Assembly (NCBI GenBank): GCA_020524245.1
Contig: JAIVLN010000001.1
Coordinates: 682,001 to 746,000 of the forward strand
Reading direction: 5' to 3'
Length of the DNA stretch: 64,000 nucleotides
From: Rossellomorea aquimaris
GTDB taxonomy: Bacteria; Bacillota; Bacilli; Bacillales; Fictibacillaceae
Positions 1-7,310 of this stretch are shown piece by piece (the stretch's first letter is position 1; each line of letters starts with the position of its first letter). A program made the translations under genes and the position numbers. A model generated the notes under the pieces. It saw only the letters and a list, made by a program, of their open reading frames with translations, was not told the DNA's origin and ran no database searches.

Positions 1-2
1 TC

Positions 3-758
3 AATCAACTGACGCACGCCTACTTCTCTACTCAATCTGTCACGACGGCACTGGAAAACATCTCGCTTCAAGTCGAGGAAGGGGAATTCGTCTCCTTTCT
101 CGGCCCAAGTGGGTGCGGAAAGACAACATTGCTCTCTTTGATTGCAGGTTTGATGCCCCCGACGATCGGTACAGTTAAGATCCAGAATGAAAATGTCCAA
201 AAAGCCCACAATCAGATCGGCTATATGTTTCAACAAGATTACCTTTTTCCGTGGCGGACGATTGAAGAGAACATCTTCATCGGATTAAAAATTCAGCACA
301 AACTGGATAAGATGAGTAAAACATTCGCACTCGATCTTCTCGAACAATTGAACCTGGAGCATACGCGAACGAAATATCCTCATGAGCTATCCGGAGGTAT
401 GCGGCAACGGATCGCGCTAGTCCGTACGTTAGCGACCCAGCCGGTTTTATTATTGTTAGATGAACCGTTCTCTGCACTTGATTATCAAACAAAGTTGAAA
501 CTGGAGAATCTCGTATTCAACACCTTAAAAGAACACCAAAAGACCGCCCTGCTCGTAACCCATGATATCGGGGAAGCGATTGCGATGTCCGATCGGGTCA
601 TCGTATTCTCTGCAAATCCCGGTAAAATCAAATCGATTCATACGATTCCGAGCGAACTACAGAAGATGGAACCTTTCGAAGTAAGGAATCATGAGGATTA
701 CAAACACATCTTCCAGACGATCTGGGAGGAGTTGAACGAACTTGAAGTCGAAAATTGA
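3..758 (+). CDS. ytlC: ABC transporter ATP-binding protein, 5' end outside window (YtlC-like)
   Basis: ATPase subunit of an importer of the nitrate/sulfonate/taurine/thiamine-precursor type. The frame is open from base 3, so the start lies before the window. Walker A (GPSGCGKT) is at about 106-129, the Q-loop follows in [11 protein letters not shown], the signature reads LSGGMRQR, Walker B is [12 protein letters not shown] and the H-loop is LVTHD. The stop overlaps the permease start by 17 bases, so the two are translationally linked. The neighbouring ytkD gene gives the same order as ytlC-ytlD near ytkD in B. subtilis, which supports the name. The substrate cannot be read from this fragment, because the binding protein would lie upstream. 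Confidence 0.85.
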   Translation, partial: NQLTHAYFSTQSVTTALENISLQVEEGEFVSFLGPSGCGKTTLLSLIAGLMPPTIGTVKIQNENVQKAHNQIGYMFQQDYLFPWRTIEENIFIGLKIQHKLDKMSKTFALDLLEQLNLEHTRTKYPHELSGGMRQRIALVRTLATQPVLLLLDEPFSALDYQTKLKLENLVFNTLKEHQKTALLVTHDIGEAIAMSDRVIVFSANPGKIKSIHTIPSELQKMEPFEVRNHEDYKHIFQTIWEELNELEVEN

Positions 759-1539
759 CATTGCATACGAGCAATACATCCATCAAGAAAGACGAACGAA
801 AAGAAACGTCCTATTCACTCAATTTCTATTATTCGTCCTATTTGTCGGGGTGTGGGAATTGGCTTCGACTCAGAACTGGATCAACCCGTTGTTGTTCAGT
901 TCACCGAGCCGGATATCGGAACTTTTCATCAATAAAATCGGGGATGGAACACTGCTCGTCCATATAGCAGCTACGACAGGGGAAACGTTGGCCAGTTTCG
1001 TAATTGCAACGATTTTTGGAACAGCATGCGCGGCAATCCTCTGGTGGGCACCCTTCGTGTCAAAAGTTTCGGATCCTTATCTTGTTGTCTTGAACGCTAT
1101 GCCGAAGGTGGCTCTAGGTCCAATTCTCATTGTCGCGCTCGGACCAGGGTACATTTCCATCATAGCGATGGGCGTACTCATTTCCTTCGTCATCACAACG
1201 CTGGTCGTTTATGCCGCTTTTCACGAAACCGATCAGAACTACATTAAAGTCATTGAAACGTTCGGCGGGGATAAAAAGCAAGTGTTTCAAGAGGTCACTT
1301 TACCTGCAGCAATCCCTACAATCATCTCAACCTTGAAAGTCAATGTCGGTTTGTCCTGGGTCGGAGTGATCGTAGGGGAATTCCTCGTCTCGAAAAAAGG
1401 CCTTGGATATATGATCATTTACGGATTTCAAGTGTTCAATTTCACGCTTGTACTGCTCAGTCTATTCATTATTGCAATCCTGGCTACATTCATGTATACC
1501 GGTGTCGGAATGCTTGAAAACCGTTGGCGTAAGCGTTAA
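742..1539 (+). CDS. ytlD: ABC transporter permease (SsuC/TauC family, YtlD-like)
   Basis: Membrane permease of the same importer, 265 aa. It has about six hydrophobic segments, the first at residues 24-44. The cytoplasmic coupling loop contains [21 protein letters not shown], close to the EAA motif of this family. The start is TTG at 742, inside the end of the ATPase gene, with GGGAGGAG ten bases upstream. The 3' end runs into ytkD on the other strand and the stop codons overlap by four bases. Solute specificity is unknown; relatives carry sulfonates, nitrate or pyrimidine precursors of thiamine. Confidence 0.85.
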   Translation: MKSKIDIAYEQYIHQERRTKRNVLFTQFLLFVLFVGVWELASTQNWINPLLFSSPSRISELFINKIGDGTLLVHIAATTGETLASFVIATIFGTACAAILWWAPFVSKVSDPYLVVLNAMPKVALGPILIVALGPGYISIIAMGVLISFVITTLVVYAAFHETDQNYIKVIETFGGDKKQVFQEVTLPAAIPTIISTLKVNVGLSWVGVIVGEFLVSKKGLGYMIIYGFQVFNFTLVLLSLFIIAILATFMYTGVGMLENRWRKR

Positions 1540-2021
1540 AACGTCGTAATGTCGTTCCTCAGAATATATTCCAAACTGCGCTCCAATACCTGGTCTTTCA
1601 TCATGAAGCTGAAACGTTTGTCATCTCTAATGGAAGCCGGTAATTCATTCAATAATAAAGGTCCATTCGTTTCAAAGTAATGGGCCTTTAACTTCAATTT
1701 CTCAATGGTCGCGAAATAGATATTCTTGATAATTGTTCCGCCTTTACCATTTACGCGATACTGGCCTAAGTAGACCAATTCATCGACCGTTGCACCCGTT
1801 TCTTCATATACTTCGCGTACAGCTGCAACCTCCGCTGTTTCTCCTTCTTCCACTTTACCACCAGGGAATTCGATGCCTCTTCTCGGATGTTCCGTTAAAA
1901 GCCATTGTCCTTTGAAACGGCATATGATCCATACGTGCTTTGGTAGAGGAGAATATGGATGATCGGTGAACGATAATTCAACTGTGTTTTTATAAAAATC
2001 TTCGAACGTATAATAGCTCAT
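1536..2021 (-). CDS. ytkD: NUDIX hydrolase YtkD
   Basis: Predicted nucleotide pyrophosphohydrolase. The Nudix box is intact: [21 protein letters not shown] follows the pattern GX5EX7REUXEEXGU. B. subtilis YtkD acts on oxidised dGTP and on 5'-triphosphate RNA; the same role is inferred here from overall resemblance and shared neighbours. I place the start at the ATG at 2021 (protein begins [10 protein letters not shown], 161 aa), because TTGGAG lies 9 bases upstream and the length then matches the family. The frame stays open twelve codons further upstream without a better ribosome site. Confidence 0.9.
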   Translation of the reverse strand: MSYYTFEDFYKNTVELSFTDHPYSPLPKHVWIICRFKGQWLLTEHPRRGIEFPGGKVEEGETAEVAAVREVYEETGATVDELVYLGQYRVNGKGGTIIKNIYFATIEKLKLKAHYFETNGPLLLNELPASIRDDKRFSFMMKDQVLERSLEYILRNDITTF

Positions 2022-2293
2022 CGTCAAAACTCCAATTTTATCTCTGTCCTCGTTCAAAATCCTTATGCTTTATTCTACATGAACTTCATGAAAAATACAT
2101 TTGAAGTCCACTGATGATTGTTAAACTTTTTTATTGCTAAAAGGACGTAAATTTCGAAAGAGTAACTCTCTCAAACAAAACGAAAGACTCTTCCCATTTA
2201 ACATTTTGTACCACACTTAACGTCATGTAGCAACATATGCTAAACAGAAAAAGCCATACGGTCATGATTTCGTTTATCCTATGAACAAATATA

Positions 2294-2917
2294 TCATTTA
2301 ACGTCCACAGACTGGATGATCCATTGATCATTTGGTTTCGTGAAAGACAGTTGTATCACATAAGTGCCATATAGATCCGTCTGATTCTCCTGGTTCAGTT
2401 GATAGTTTTGCTCGTCAAGCTTAATCAACTGAGTAGGTTCTCCTTTCATAACCCAAGGAGGTAATTCCGTCGGGATGATGTATAATCCATCTGCTTTTTC
2501 CTCGTACAAGCCATCCACATAATATGTTGCAATCTCTTTGGAGGCATATTGACTTAGATGATCTACCAATTGCGCTTTAGAATCAAACTCTGTCACTTTA
2601 TAATCTTCGTTCGTCGGTTGAACAGCTTCTTGCATGAACGTATCTGCAAGCTGAACGAAATCTCCTTTGTCAGGATTTGCGGGATCTGTTTCTTTCGAAG
2701 CGGTTACTGTTTTCACCTGCTCTTGTCGATCAACTGCAGTTGGGTTCAGTGTACTGGCAAGCACTTCTTTATTGTCTAGTACAATAGGCGCTTTTGAAAA
2801 TGATTTCTTAGGAAGATCCGTGCTTGTATAATGATTGGATTGTGTTTGTCCGCCGACCCAAAAGAGACTGAATGCAACAACGACCCCTATGATGAGTGGA
2901 ATTAAACCTTTTTTCAT
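2294..2917 (-). CDS. Hypothetical secreted or membrane-anchored protein
   Basis: 207 aa with one N-terminal hydrophobic segment (residues 5-22) after MKKG, then a long hydrophilic region; the C-terminal two thirds look like a small folded domain (FVQLADTFMQEA through to the end). There is no lipobox cysteine, so it is either a signal-anchor protein or cleaved. GGGGAG lies eight bases before the ATG. I do not recognise the family. It is monocistronic by spacing, with a plausible SigA promoter just upstream. Confidence 0.7.
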   Translation of the reverse strand: MKKGLIPLIIGVVVAFSLFWVGGQTQSNHYTSTDLPKKSFSKAPIVLDNKEVLASTLNPTAVDRQEQVKTVTASKETDPANPDKGDFVQLADTFMQEAVQPTNEDYKVTEFDSKAQLVDHLSQYASKEIATYYVDGLYEEKADGLYIIPTELPPWVMKGEPTQLIKLDEQNYQLNQENQTDLYGTYVIQLSFTKPNDQWIIQSVDVK

Positions 2918-2943
2918 TACCCGAACTCCCCTTTGCTTGATTA

Positions 2944-2972
2944 AGTATATGTCTACCTATTATTATTCTGAA
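2944..2972 (-). promoter_or_regulatory. Candidate SigA promoter for the 2294-2917 gene
   Basis: On the minus strand TTCAGA (2967-2972) and TATACT (2944-2949) are separated by 17 bases, about 30 bases before the start codon. The -10 is good and the -35 weak. The rest of the gap 2973-3183 is AT-rich and I see nothing else in it. Confidence 0.4.
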
Positions 2973-3183
2973 CTAGTTTTAGTATAGGTATACCTGTTTC
3001 GGTCTAGGTTAAAACATGATTCAATATGGTTCTCCTTTATTAATTCCATATGTGAGATTTCAACCCTTCTCTAATTTCCTTTTTATGCCAAATGGACTAT
3101 AGAATTCGTTCGTCAAATTTTTCACCTAATCACCCGTCTTGTAGAACAAGGATCGTTTTAGAAGAATAATGTTCAGTTTTGGC

Positions 3184-3222
3184 GAAAAATAAAAATCATC
3201 ACCTTTCACTCAAGGTAATGAT
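3184..3222 (-). terminator. Rho-independent terminator after the 3225-3713 gene
   Basis: Read on the minus strand, ATCATTACCTT pairs with AAGGTGATGAT across a six-base loop and is followed by a T-rich tail (TTTTATTTTT). It directly follows the stop codon of the upstream minus-strand gene. Confidence 0.8.
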
Positions 3223-3224
3223 CC

Positions 3225-3713
3225 TTATCCACTCTTCAGTTCTCTTATGATGTTTTCACATTTCTGTGTAAAATCTTCAAAACCTAGACGATCCACTCGG
3301 AAGATTGGTGATTCGACCTTTGCATGTGTATCGAGTCTTTCATATTGGCTATAAACCTCTATCAATTGATCAGTTAAAGTAGAATCCAGCTTTGCTATCT
3401 CGTATTTCACATTATCCCATTCCTCGAGTTGAAAGAGGTATGTCTCTTTCCAAATCTTCTCATCACCCTGTATCTCAAGTGTACCTAGTTCTAAAAAATC
3501 CTGAAGGCTTCCACCGTTTTTCGTATCTTTTCGTAAATATAATTTCATATTCTCCTGCAATTCCTGAAGCAGTGCAGTTTTCGCGAGTTCCTTGGCTTTG
3601 AGTTGGTTTTCTCGTGCCTCTAGTTTGACTTTCAACTTTTGCCGCAAATACACAGCTGCGAAAGTAGTCAGTACGCTGACGACCATGGACACGATAAAGA
3701 ATGTCCATTCCAT
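3225..3713 (-). CDS. Hypothetical single-pass membrane protein with coiled coil
   Basis: 162 aa. One transmembrane segment at about residues 3-22 is followed by a charged helix (KLKVKLEARENQLKAKELAK) that looks like a coiled coil, then a cytoplasmic domain without recognisable motifs. The ATG at 3713 is chosen because GGAGG lies nine bases before it. It sits about 100 bases downstream of a holin-like gene on the same strand, so the two may be co-transcribed. Function unknown. Confidence 0.65.
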   Translation of the reverse strand: MEWTFFIVSMVVSVLTTFAAVYLRQKLKVKLEARENQLKAKELAKTALLQELQENMKLYLRKDTKNGGSLQDFLELGTLEIQGDEKIWKETYLFQLEEWDNVKYEIAKLDSTLTDQLIEVYSQYERLDTHAKVESPIFRVDRLGFEDFTQKCENIIRELKSG

Positions 3714-3815
3714 GTTCAATTACCTCCAGCTTGTACTTCCCTACTCTATTATATGAAAGTTGAGAGAAACGAACTCTATTTTTCACTATTCTTGCACCCA
3801 TTTTTCTTGAAATAG

Positions 3816-4079
3816 TCACCTATGTTTCGTTCCTACTCGGTATTTACCTACCTCATAAAGCCCCGTAGCAGCTAAACCAGCCATCGTCCCTGCCCATGTT
3901 CGTAAAGTCCAATCGAGGTCGGTGAGCGGAAAAGCCATCAATCCGACGATCAGCCCGATCATCAAACTGACAATGTTGATGAATCTTTTCGGAATCAGAA
4001 ATGTCCGTTTCGCCACTTCCGTCAAGCCGGTGACAAGAGGAGTCATAACAGACGCAAACATCAACACTTGTTCCATCAT
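3816..4079 (-). CDS. Holin-like membrane protein (A118 Hol118 family)
   Basis: 87 aa. The pattern of a short N-terminal hydrophobic stretch, TEVAKR, two further hydrophobic segments (INIVSLMIGLIVGLMAF and WAGTMAGLAATGLYEVGK) and a basic tail matches my memory of the Listeria phage A118 holin family (Phage_holin_5_1). Holins form membrane lesions that release endolysins. AGGGGG precedes the ATG at 4079 by eight bases. No endolysin, tail or other phage genes surround it, so this is an orphan copy, either a phage remnant or a domesticated gene. The family call rests on recalled similarity. Confidence 0.65.
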   Translation of the reverse strand: MMEQVLMFASVMTPLVTGLTEVAKRTFLIPKRFINIVSLMIGLIVGLMAFPLTDLDWTLRTWAGTMAGLAATGLYEVGKYRVGTKHR

Positions 4080-4303
4080 ATTCATTCCCCCTAATCAATT
4101 GTCATCTCCATAATAATTCCATACCCGCTCCCATAAAGCCTCTAAAACTTGGTTAAATAGGCTGTTTGATGCAGTTTCATTTAAAAGGTTCATTTCCTCT
4201 TACTTTATGAATAAGAAATAGCAAAAATGTTTTCATGGGGGATCGATTTTCACTCTGTAAGTCATTTATTGAATAGGTGATGAGAGTTTTCCATAAAAAT
4301 CAA

Positions 4304-4424
4304 AAATTATAGACCCGTTTCGGGAAATTATAATCCAAATTCAGAAATTATAATCCAAAATCGGAATTTATAGCCCAGATTCGCAAATTATAGCCCAAAA
4401 TCAGAAATTATAGCCCAAATCCCA
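4304..4424. repeat. Tandem repeat, six copies of a 20-bp unit
   Basis: Copies of AAATTATAGCCCAAAATCAG-like sequence begin at 4304, 4325, 4345, 4365, 4385 and 4405. The core AAATTATA is nearly invariant and the flanks vary. A single related AAATTATAGCCC occurs at about 13220. The rest of the gap 4086-4500 holds no gene I can support. Confidence 0.85.
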
Positions 4425-4500
4425 AAAGAGACATGAATACTTCTTGTCCATATTTGAAAGAATGAGTTTAAAAGAGAAAATTAGTTATAGGAGTGTAAAC

Positions 4501-4713
4501 ATGAAGAAGGAATACGATCATTACTTAATCCTCTTGGAAAATCAGAAATTGAATTGGTGGGGGTATGCGAGAAGAGTCCCGACAGAGTTCCGTCCACCGC
4601 ATTACACCAATTACTGGTCGTATTTACGTACACGTAATACGGCTTCCAAACGTTATATTAAAGAGGCGGAATGGCGTATGGAAGCTCGGAGAAAAGGATT
4701 ACTCGACAACTGA
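4501..4713 (+). CDS. Small basic hypothetical protein
   Basis: 70 aa beginning MKKEYDHYLILLENQ, rich in Tyr, Trp and Arg and with no membrane segment. TAGGAG about eight bases before the ATG at 4501 makes this start better than the one 19 codons upstream. A bidirectional terminator follows. I do not recognise a family. The aromatic and basic composition would fit a nucleic-acid or protein binding role, but that is a guess. Confidence 0.6.
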   Translation: MKKEYDHYLILLENQKLNWWGYARRVPTEFRPPHYTNYWSYLRTRNTASKRYIKEAEWRMEARRKGLLDN

Positions 4714-4728
4714 ACTACACGACATAAA

Positions 4729-4762
4729 AAAGGGATGTCTCCATATTTTGAGACATCCCTTT
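4729..4762. terminator. Bidirectional terminator between convergent small genes
   Basis: AAAGGGATGTCTC (4729-4741) pairs perfectly with GAGACATCCCTTT (4750-4762), with A-rich sequence on the left and T-rich on the right. It serves the plus-strand gene ending at 4713 and the minus-strand gene ending at 4772. Confidence 0.85.
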
Positions 4763-4771
4763 GTATAATGA

Positions 4772-4969
4772 TTATACTCCAGCTTTATGTAATCGTAGTA
4801 ACAAATGATTCAATTGTCGAATGCGGTTTTCTTCACAGTTCTTTTGTCCTGTTTCAATATCGGTAAGCTCACAGCTCACTAATTCAGATGCATATCTTTG
4901 CTTCAAAACGACATCCAGTAATAATTCCTTATCTTCCTCTGTCAATTTTACTTTGGTTAATGTCTCCAT
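4772..4969 (-). CDS. Small hypothetical protein
   Basis: 65 aa, acidic and predicted helical (METLTKVKLTEEDKELLLDV), with two cysteines and no membrane segment. AAAGGGGG lies eight bases before the ATG at 4969, so that start is preferred to the ATG two codons upstream, which overlaps the ribosome site. Function unknown; the size and composition resemble short conserved Bacillus proteins. Confidence 0.6.
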   Translation of the reverse strand: METLTKVKLTEEDKELLLDVVLKQRYASELVSCELTDIETGQKNCEENRIRQLNHLLLRLHKAGV

Positions 4970-5210
4970 AACCATCCCCCTTTAAAAGTCCTTAAAGATA
5001 TTATAACTGTATAGAAAACATGTAGGAAGGGGTTTTCCGAAATTCTTCGAGACTCTAAATATTGGAAACGAATAAAACCTTTGCTACATAAGGAACAAAC
5101 ACATTTTCCATTATCAGAATTTTTGCGAATTACTTCCGACACTCGAAACAAACATTATTTTCCAAAAACATAAACCGACAAAAGTCGCAAAAATACCTTT
5201 GTTTTCAATA

Positions 5211-5237
5211 CAAAAAAAGCTTACCAAACCGGTAAGC
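5211..5237 (-). terminator. Terminator after the riboswitch-controlled small gene
   Basis: On the minus strand AGCTTACC pairs with GGTAAGCT and is followed by TTTTTTTG. It lies about 20 bases after the stop of the 5257-5493 gene, closing a short monocistronic unit. Confidence 0.85.
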
Positions 5238-5256
5238 TCATGAAACGTTCTATGTG

Positions 5257-5493
5257 TCAAATCTTATGGTGAATAGACATTAAGTATACCCAAAGGATCG
5301 TGCTGAAAAGAATGCCAATGTTGAAAAGGACATTCATCAAACGATCGGAAACCCCTCTAAATAAAAAACGCACGAAAAACAGGACGATCGAGTATCCGAT
5401 GATAAAAGAAGACATAGGTACAAGGAGCTGATAAAAGGTCATTCTATTGGCCACACCTTTATCGACCCTATCCCATAAATCGAAGGTGTTCAT
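5257..5493 (-). CDS. Small two-helix membrane protein under c-di-GMP riboswitch
   Basis: 78 aa with a polar N-terminus and two hydrophobic segments at about residues 22-45 and 52-72. I do not recognise a family. The ATG at 5493 lies only six bases after the end of a cyclic-di-GMP-I aptamer and lacks a good ribosome site. An alternative is the ATG at 5442 (61 aa, begins MTFYQLL), which has AAAGGTG upstream, and that AAGGTGT can pair with ACACCTT just after the aptamer. Either way expression should follow c-di-GMP, which suggests a role in motility, adhesion or matrix, but no partner gene is adjacent. Confidence 0.6.
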   Translation of the reverse strand: MNTFDLWDRVDKGVANRMTFYQLLVPMSSFIIGYSIVLFFVRFLFRGVSDRLMNVLFNIGILFSTILWVYLMSIHHKI

Positions 5494-5498
5494 CGTTT

Positions 5499-5580
5499 CC
5501 GGTAGCTGGCTGACTTATTGTCTTAACACACAACTTAGTCCCTAAAGCTTTGCGTCCTCACTTTTCAGTAAGTTTGCCAT
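5499..5580 (-). promoter_or_regulatory. Cyclic-di-GMP-I (GEMM) riboswitch
   Basis: Read on the minus strand the order of conserved elements is GGCAAAC (5572-5578), a GAAA tetraloop hairpin, GGACGCAAAGC, GGGACTAAG, a second variable stem, then AGCCAGCTACCG ending at about 5500. These are the diagnostic GEMM-I blocks in the right order and spacing. The aptamer ends next to the start of the small membrane protein gene. A possible expression platform is the pairing of ACACCTT with AAGGTGT downstream, which would hide a ribosome binding site. Confidence 0.92.
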
Positions 5581-5679
5581 TATCTAACGATTTACAAGAC
5601 ACGATCAGATTTCTGATTCTAGTTCAATGATACTATAGTCGACTAAATCTGTCAGTATTTACTAAGTTTTTCATTCATT

Positions 5680-6510
5680 TCACTTAGAAAAAGCACGAAA
5701 AATGGCCTGATCTGTCAAATTGTCTGATTCGTCCGTGATGACCTCATGCTTAGGTGGCAGCCATCTCCCGATTTTATGACCATTGACGGAGTATATTGTC
5801 CCGGTTTCCGGTTGTTGCTCAAGTATCACAGAAAGCAATTTCGCTACATCTTCAGGCGTCCCCATTTTCCATTCATCCGGCAAAGGTACTCCTTTTTCAT
5901 TCGCTTTTTTTTGAAGCATTTCGATGACAGGCTTCGTCATCTCAGTTTCCGCAACTGGGGCGATAGCATAGACCGAAATCCCGAACCGTTCCAATTCTTT
6001 CGCTAACGTATAGGTCATGCCATTGATGCCTGATTTCGCTGCACTGTAGTTCAGTTGCCCAGGTAATCCTTCCATCCCGGATTTTGAAGTCATATTGACG
6101 ATTGTTCCGCCTTCACCCTTCTCTCTCATCGCAAGTACAGCATGTTTTGTACACGCGTATGTCCCGCGCAGGTGGGTTTCTATGACCTCGTTCCACTCTA
6201 GTTCAGTCATCTTGTAAGAAATCCGATCCTTAACTACGCCCGCATTATTGACGAGGACATCGATCCGTCCAAACTTATCCATCGTTTCGTCAATAATTCT
6301 CTGACAGCTTTCTTCGTCTGAAACAGATCCACATATCCCATGAATCCGGTCGTGAATCTTTTTCAGTTCCGTAACCGTTTTGGCCACCCGTTCTTCGTCC
6401 CGTCCATTAATGACAACCGTAGCCCCTTTTCGGGCCAATAATTCAGCCATACTTCTTCCGATTCCTTTGGTCGATCCGGTAATGACGACCACTTGATTTT
6501 CTATAATCAT
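5680..6510 (-). CDS. SDR family oxidoreductase (FabG-like 3-ketoacyl reductase)
   Basis: 276 aa. The NAD(P) motif TGSTKGIG is at residues 12-19, NNAG near 88, and the catalytic YSAAK near 155. The fold is the classical short-chain dehydrogenase with a C-terminal extension of about 30 residues. It is the last gene of a five-gene block after bioY and follows a MaoC-type hydratase by 11 bases, with AGGGGG upstream of its ATG. In that context it most likely reduces a 3-ketoacyl thioester to the (R)-3-hydroxy form. The substrate is not identifiable from sequence. Confidence 0.85.
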   Translation of the reverse strand: MIIENQVVVITGSTKGIGRSMAELLARKGATVVINGRDEERVAKTVTELKKIHDRIHGICGSVSDEESCQRIIDETMDKFGRIDVLVNNAGVVKDRISYKMTELEWNEVIETHLRGTYACTKHAVLAMREKGEGGTIVNMTSKSGMEGLPGQLNYSAAKSGINGMTYTLAKELERFGISVYAIAPVAETEMTKPVIEMLQKKANEKGVPLPDEWKMGTPEDVAKLLSVILEQQPETGTIYSVNGHKIGRWLPPKHEVITDESDNLTDQAIFRAFSK

Positions 6511-6521
6511 AGCTTTTCCCC

Positions 6522-6881
6522 CTATCGTGATGTCATGGCGGCGGTCCCTTTCATAACGATGTGACCACCTTTTAATGTTAGAGTGAATTGCAAATTCTCA
6601 TGATCAGATGTTTCAAATTCCAGCATATAGGTTTCACCGGTATAAACCGGCGCATGGAACCGTACAGAGATGTCATAGATGAAACTGCCTTGTGCTACAT
6701 ACGTTCTGCAATATCCCCCGACACGTGCCATAACCAGCATCCCGTGTACAGGACAGGAGGCAAAACCCATCTTTTTCGCTTCCGTTAACGAAGTATGAAT
6801 GGGGTTGTGATCACCACTGACTTCTGCATAATCTAAAATGTCTTGTTCAGTAATATGCAGTTCATGCGAAGTCGTTCTCAT
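6522..6881 (-). CDS. MaoC-like (R)-specific enoyl hydratase/dehydratase, catalytic hot-dog subunit
   Basis: 119 aa single hot-dog domain. The hydratase-2 signature is complete: YAEVSGDHNPIH with the catalytic Asp and His, and the later HGM. Such proteins interconvert enoyl- and (R)-3-hydroxyacyl thioesters. It overlaps the preceding hot-dog gene by four bases (ATGA). The pair resembles the split HadA/HadB dehydratases, in which this subunit carries the active site. Its pairing with an SDR suggests work on the same acyl chain. Confidence 0.85.
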   Translation of the reverse strand: MRTTSHELHITEQDILDYAEVSGDHNPIHTSLTEAKKMGFASCPVHGMLVMARVGGYCRTYVAQGSFIYDISVRFHAPVYTGETYMLEFETSDHENLQFTLTLKGGHIVMKGTAAMTSR

Positions 6882-7309
6882 CGTTGCCCCTCCACTTCTA
6901 CCTTGAACATCGCCTTCGTTTTACAGGTGAAAATCACCTCTTCAGTATTTTCCTTTTCATATCCTGTCAGATCATGCTCAACCCAAATGACCGTTCCCAG
7001 TTTGCCATTCTTTTCTTCGACCTTCACAAGTTCGATCTGTCCGATATATTCTTTTTCCGTTAAAAGCGGATTGTCATAGTGGAAGGATTGTTCGCCATGT
7101 ACGAGTGGTCCGATTCCTTCCAACCAGGGCATGTCCACCCTTTGCCAATAGATGATTGGATACGTTACGGGTACAATTTGATGTCCGCCAGACTCGACTA
7201 ACGGCAGCTCTCCTACGATCTTAGCGAAGTGTTCCGCTTCTTCCCGTGTAACAATGATTTTAAATGGATCCGTTTTCAGGCCGACGTCCAACTGATCGAT
7301 TCGATTCAT
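6878..7309 (-). CDS. MaoC N-terminal-like hot-dog protein, non-catalytic dehydratase subunit
   Basis: 143 aa. It matches the N-terminal dehydratase domain type (FAS1-like) that lacks the DxNPxH signature and usually shapes the substrate tunnel. Tell-tale parts are VPVTYPIIYWQR and LVHGEQSFHYDNPL. The ATG at 7309 directly follows the thiolase stop, with GGAGGGAT as ribosome site. It probably forms a heterodimer with the product of the next gene. Alone it is unlikely to be active. Confidence 0.75.
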   Translation of the reverse strand: MNRIDQLDVGLKTDPFKIIVTREEAEHFAKIVGELPLVESGGHQIVPVTYPIIYWQRVDMPWLEGIGPLVHGEQSFHYDNPLLTEKEYIGQIELVKVEEKNGKLGTVIWVEHDLTGYEKENTEEVIFTCKTKAMFKVEVEGQR

Positions 7310-7310
7310 C

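Noticed and set aside
2137-2331. 64-codon minus-strand frame with a hydrophobic stretch after the 2294-2917 gene
   Set aside because: It overlaps the end of that gene, has no ribosome binding site at any of its starts and no recognisable protein pattern.
4304-4424. Possible CRISPR array
   Set aside because: Units are contiguous 20-mers without spacers and no cas genes are present; the same holds for the 52-bp repeat at 27630-27827.
4957-5151. 64-codon minus-strand frame upstream of the 4772-4969 gene
   Set aside because: Overlaps the real start and ribosome site of that gene, has odd composition and no ribosome site of its own.
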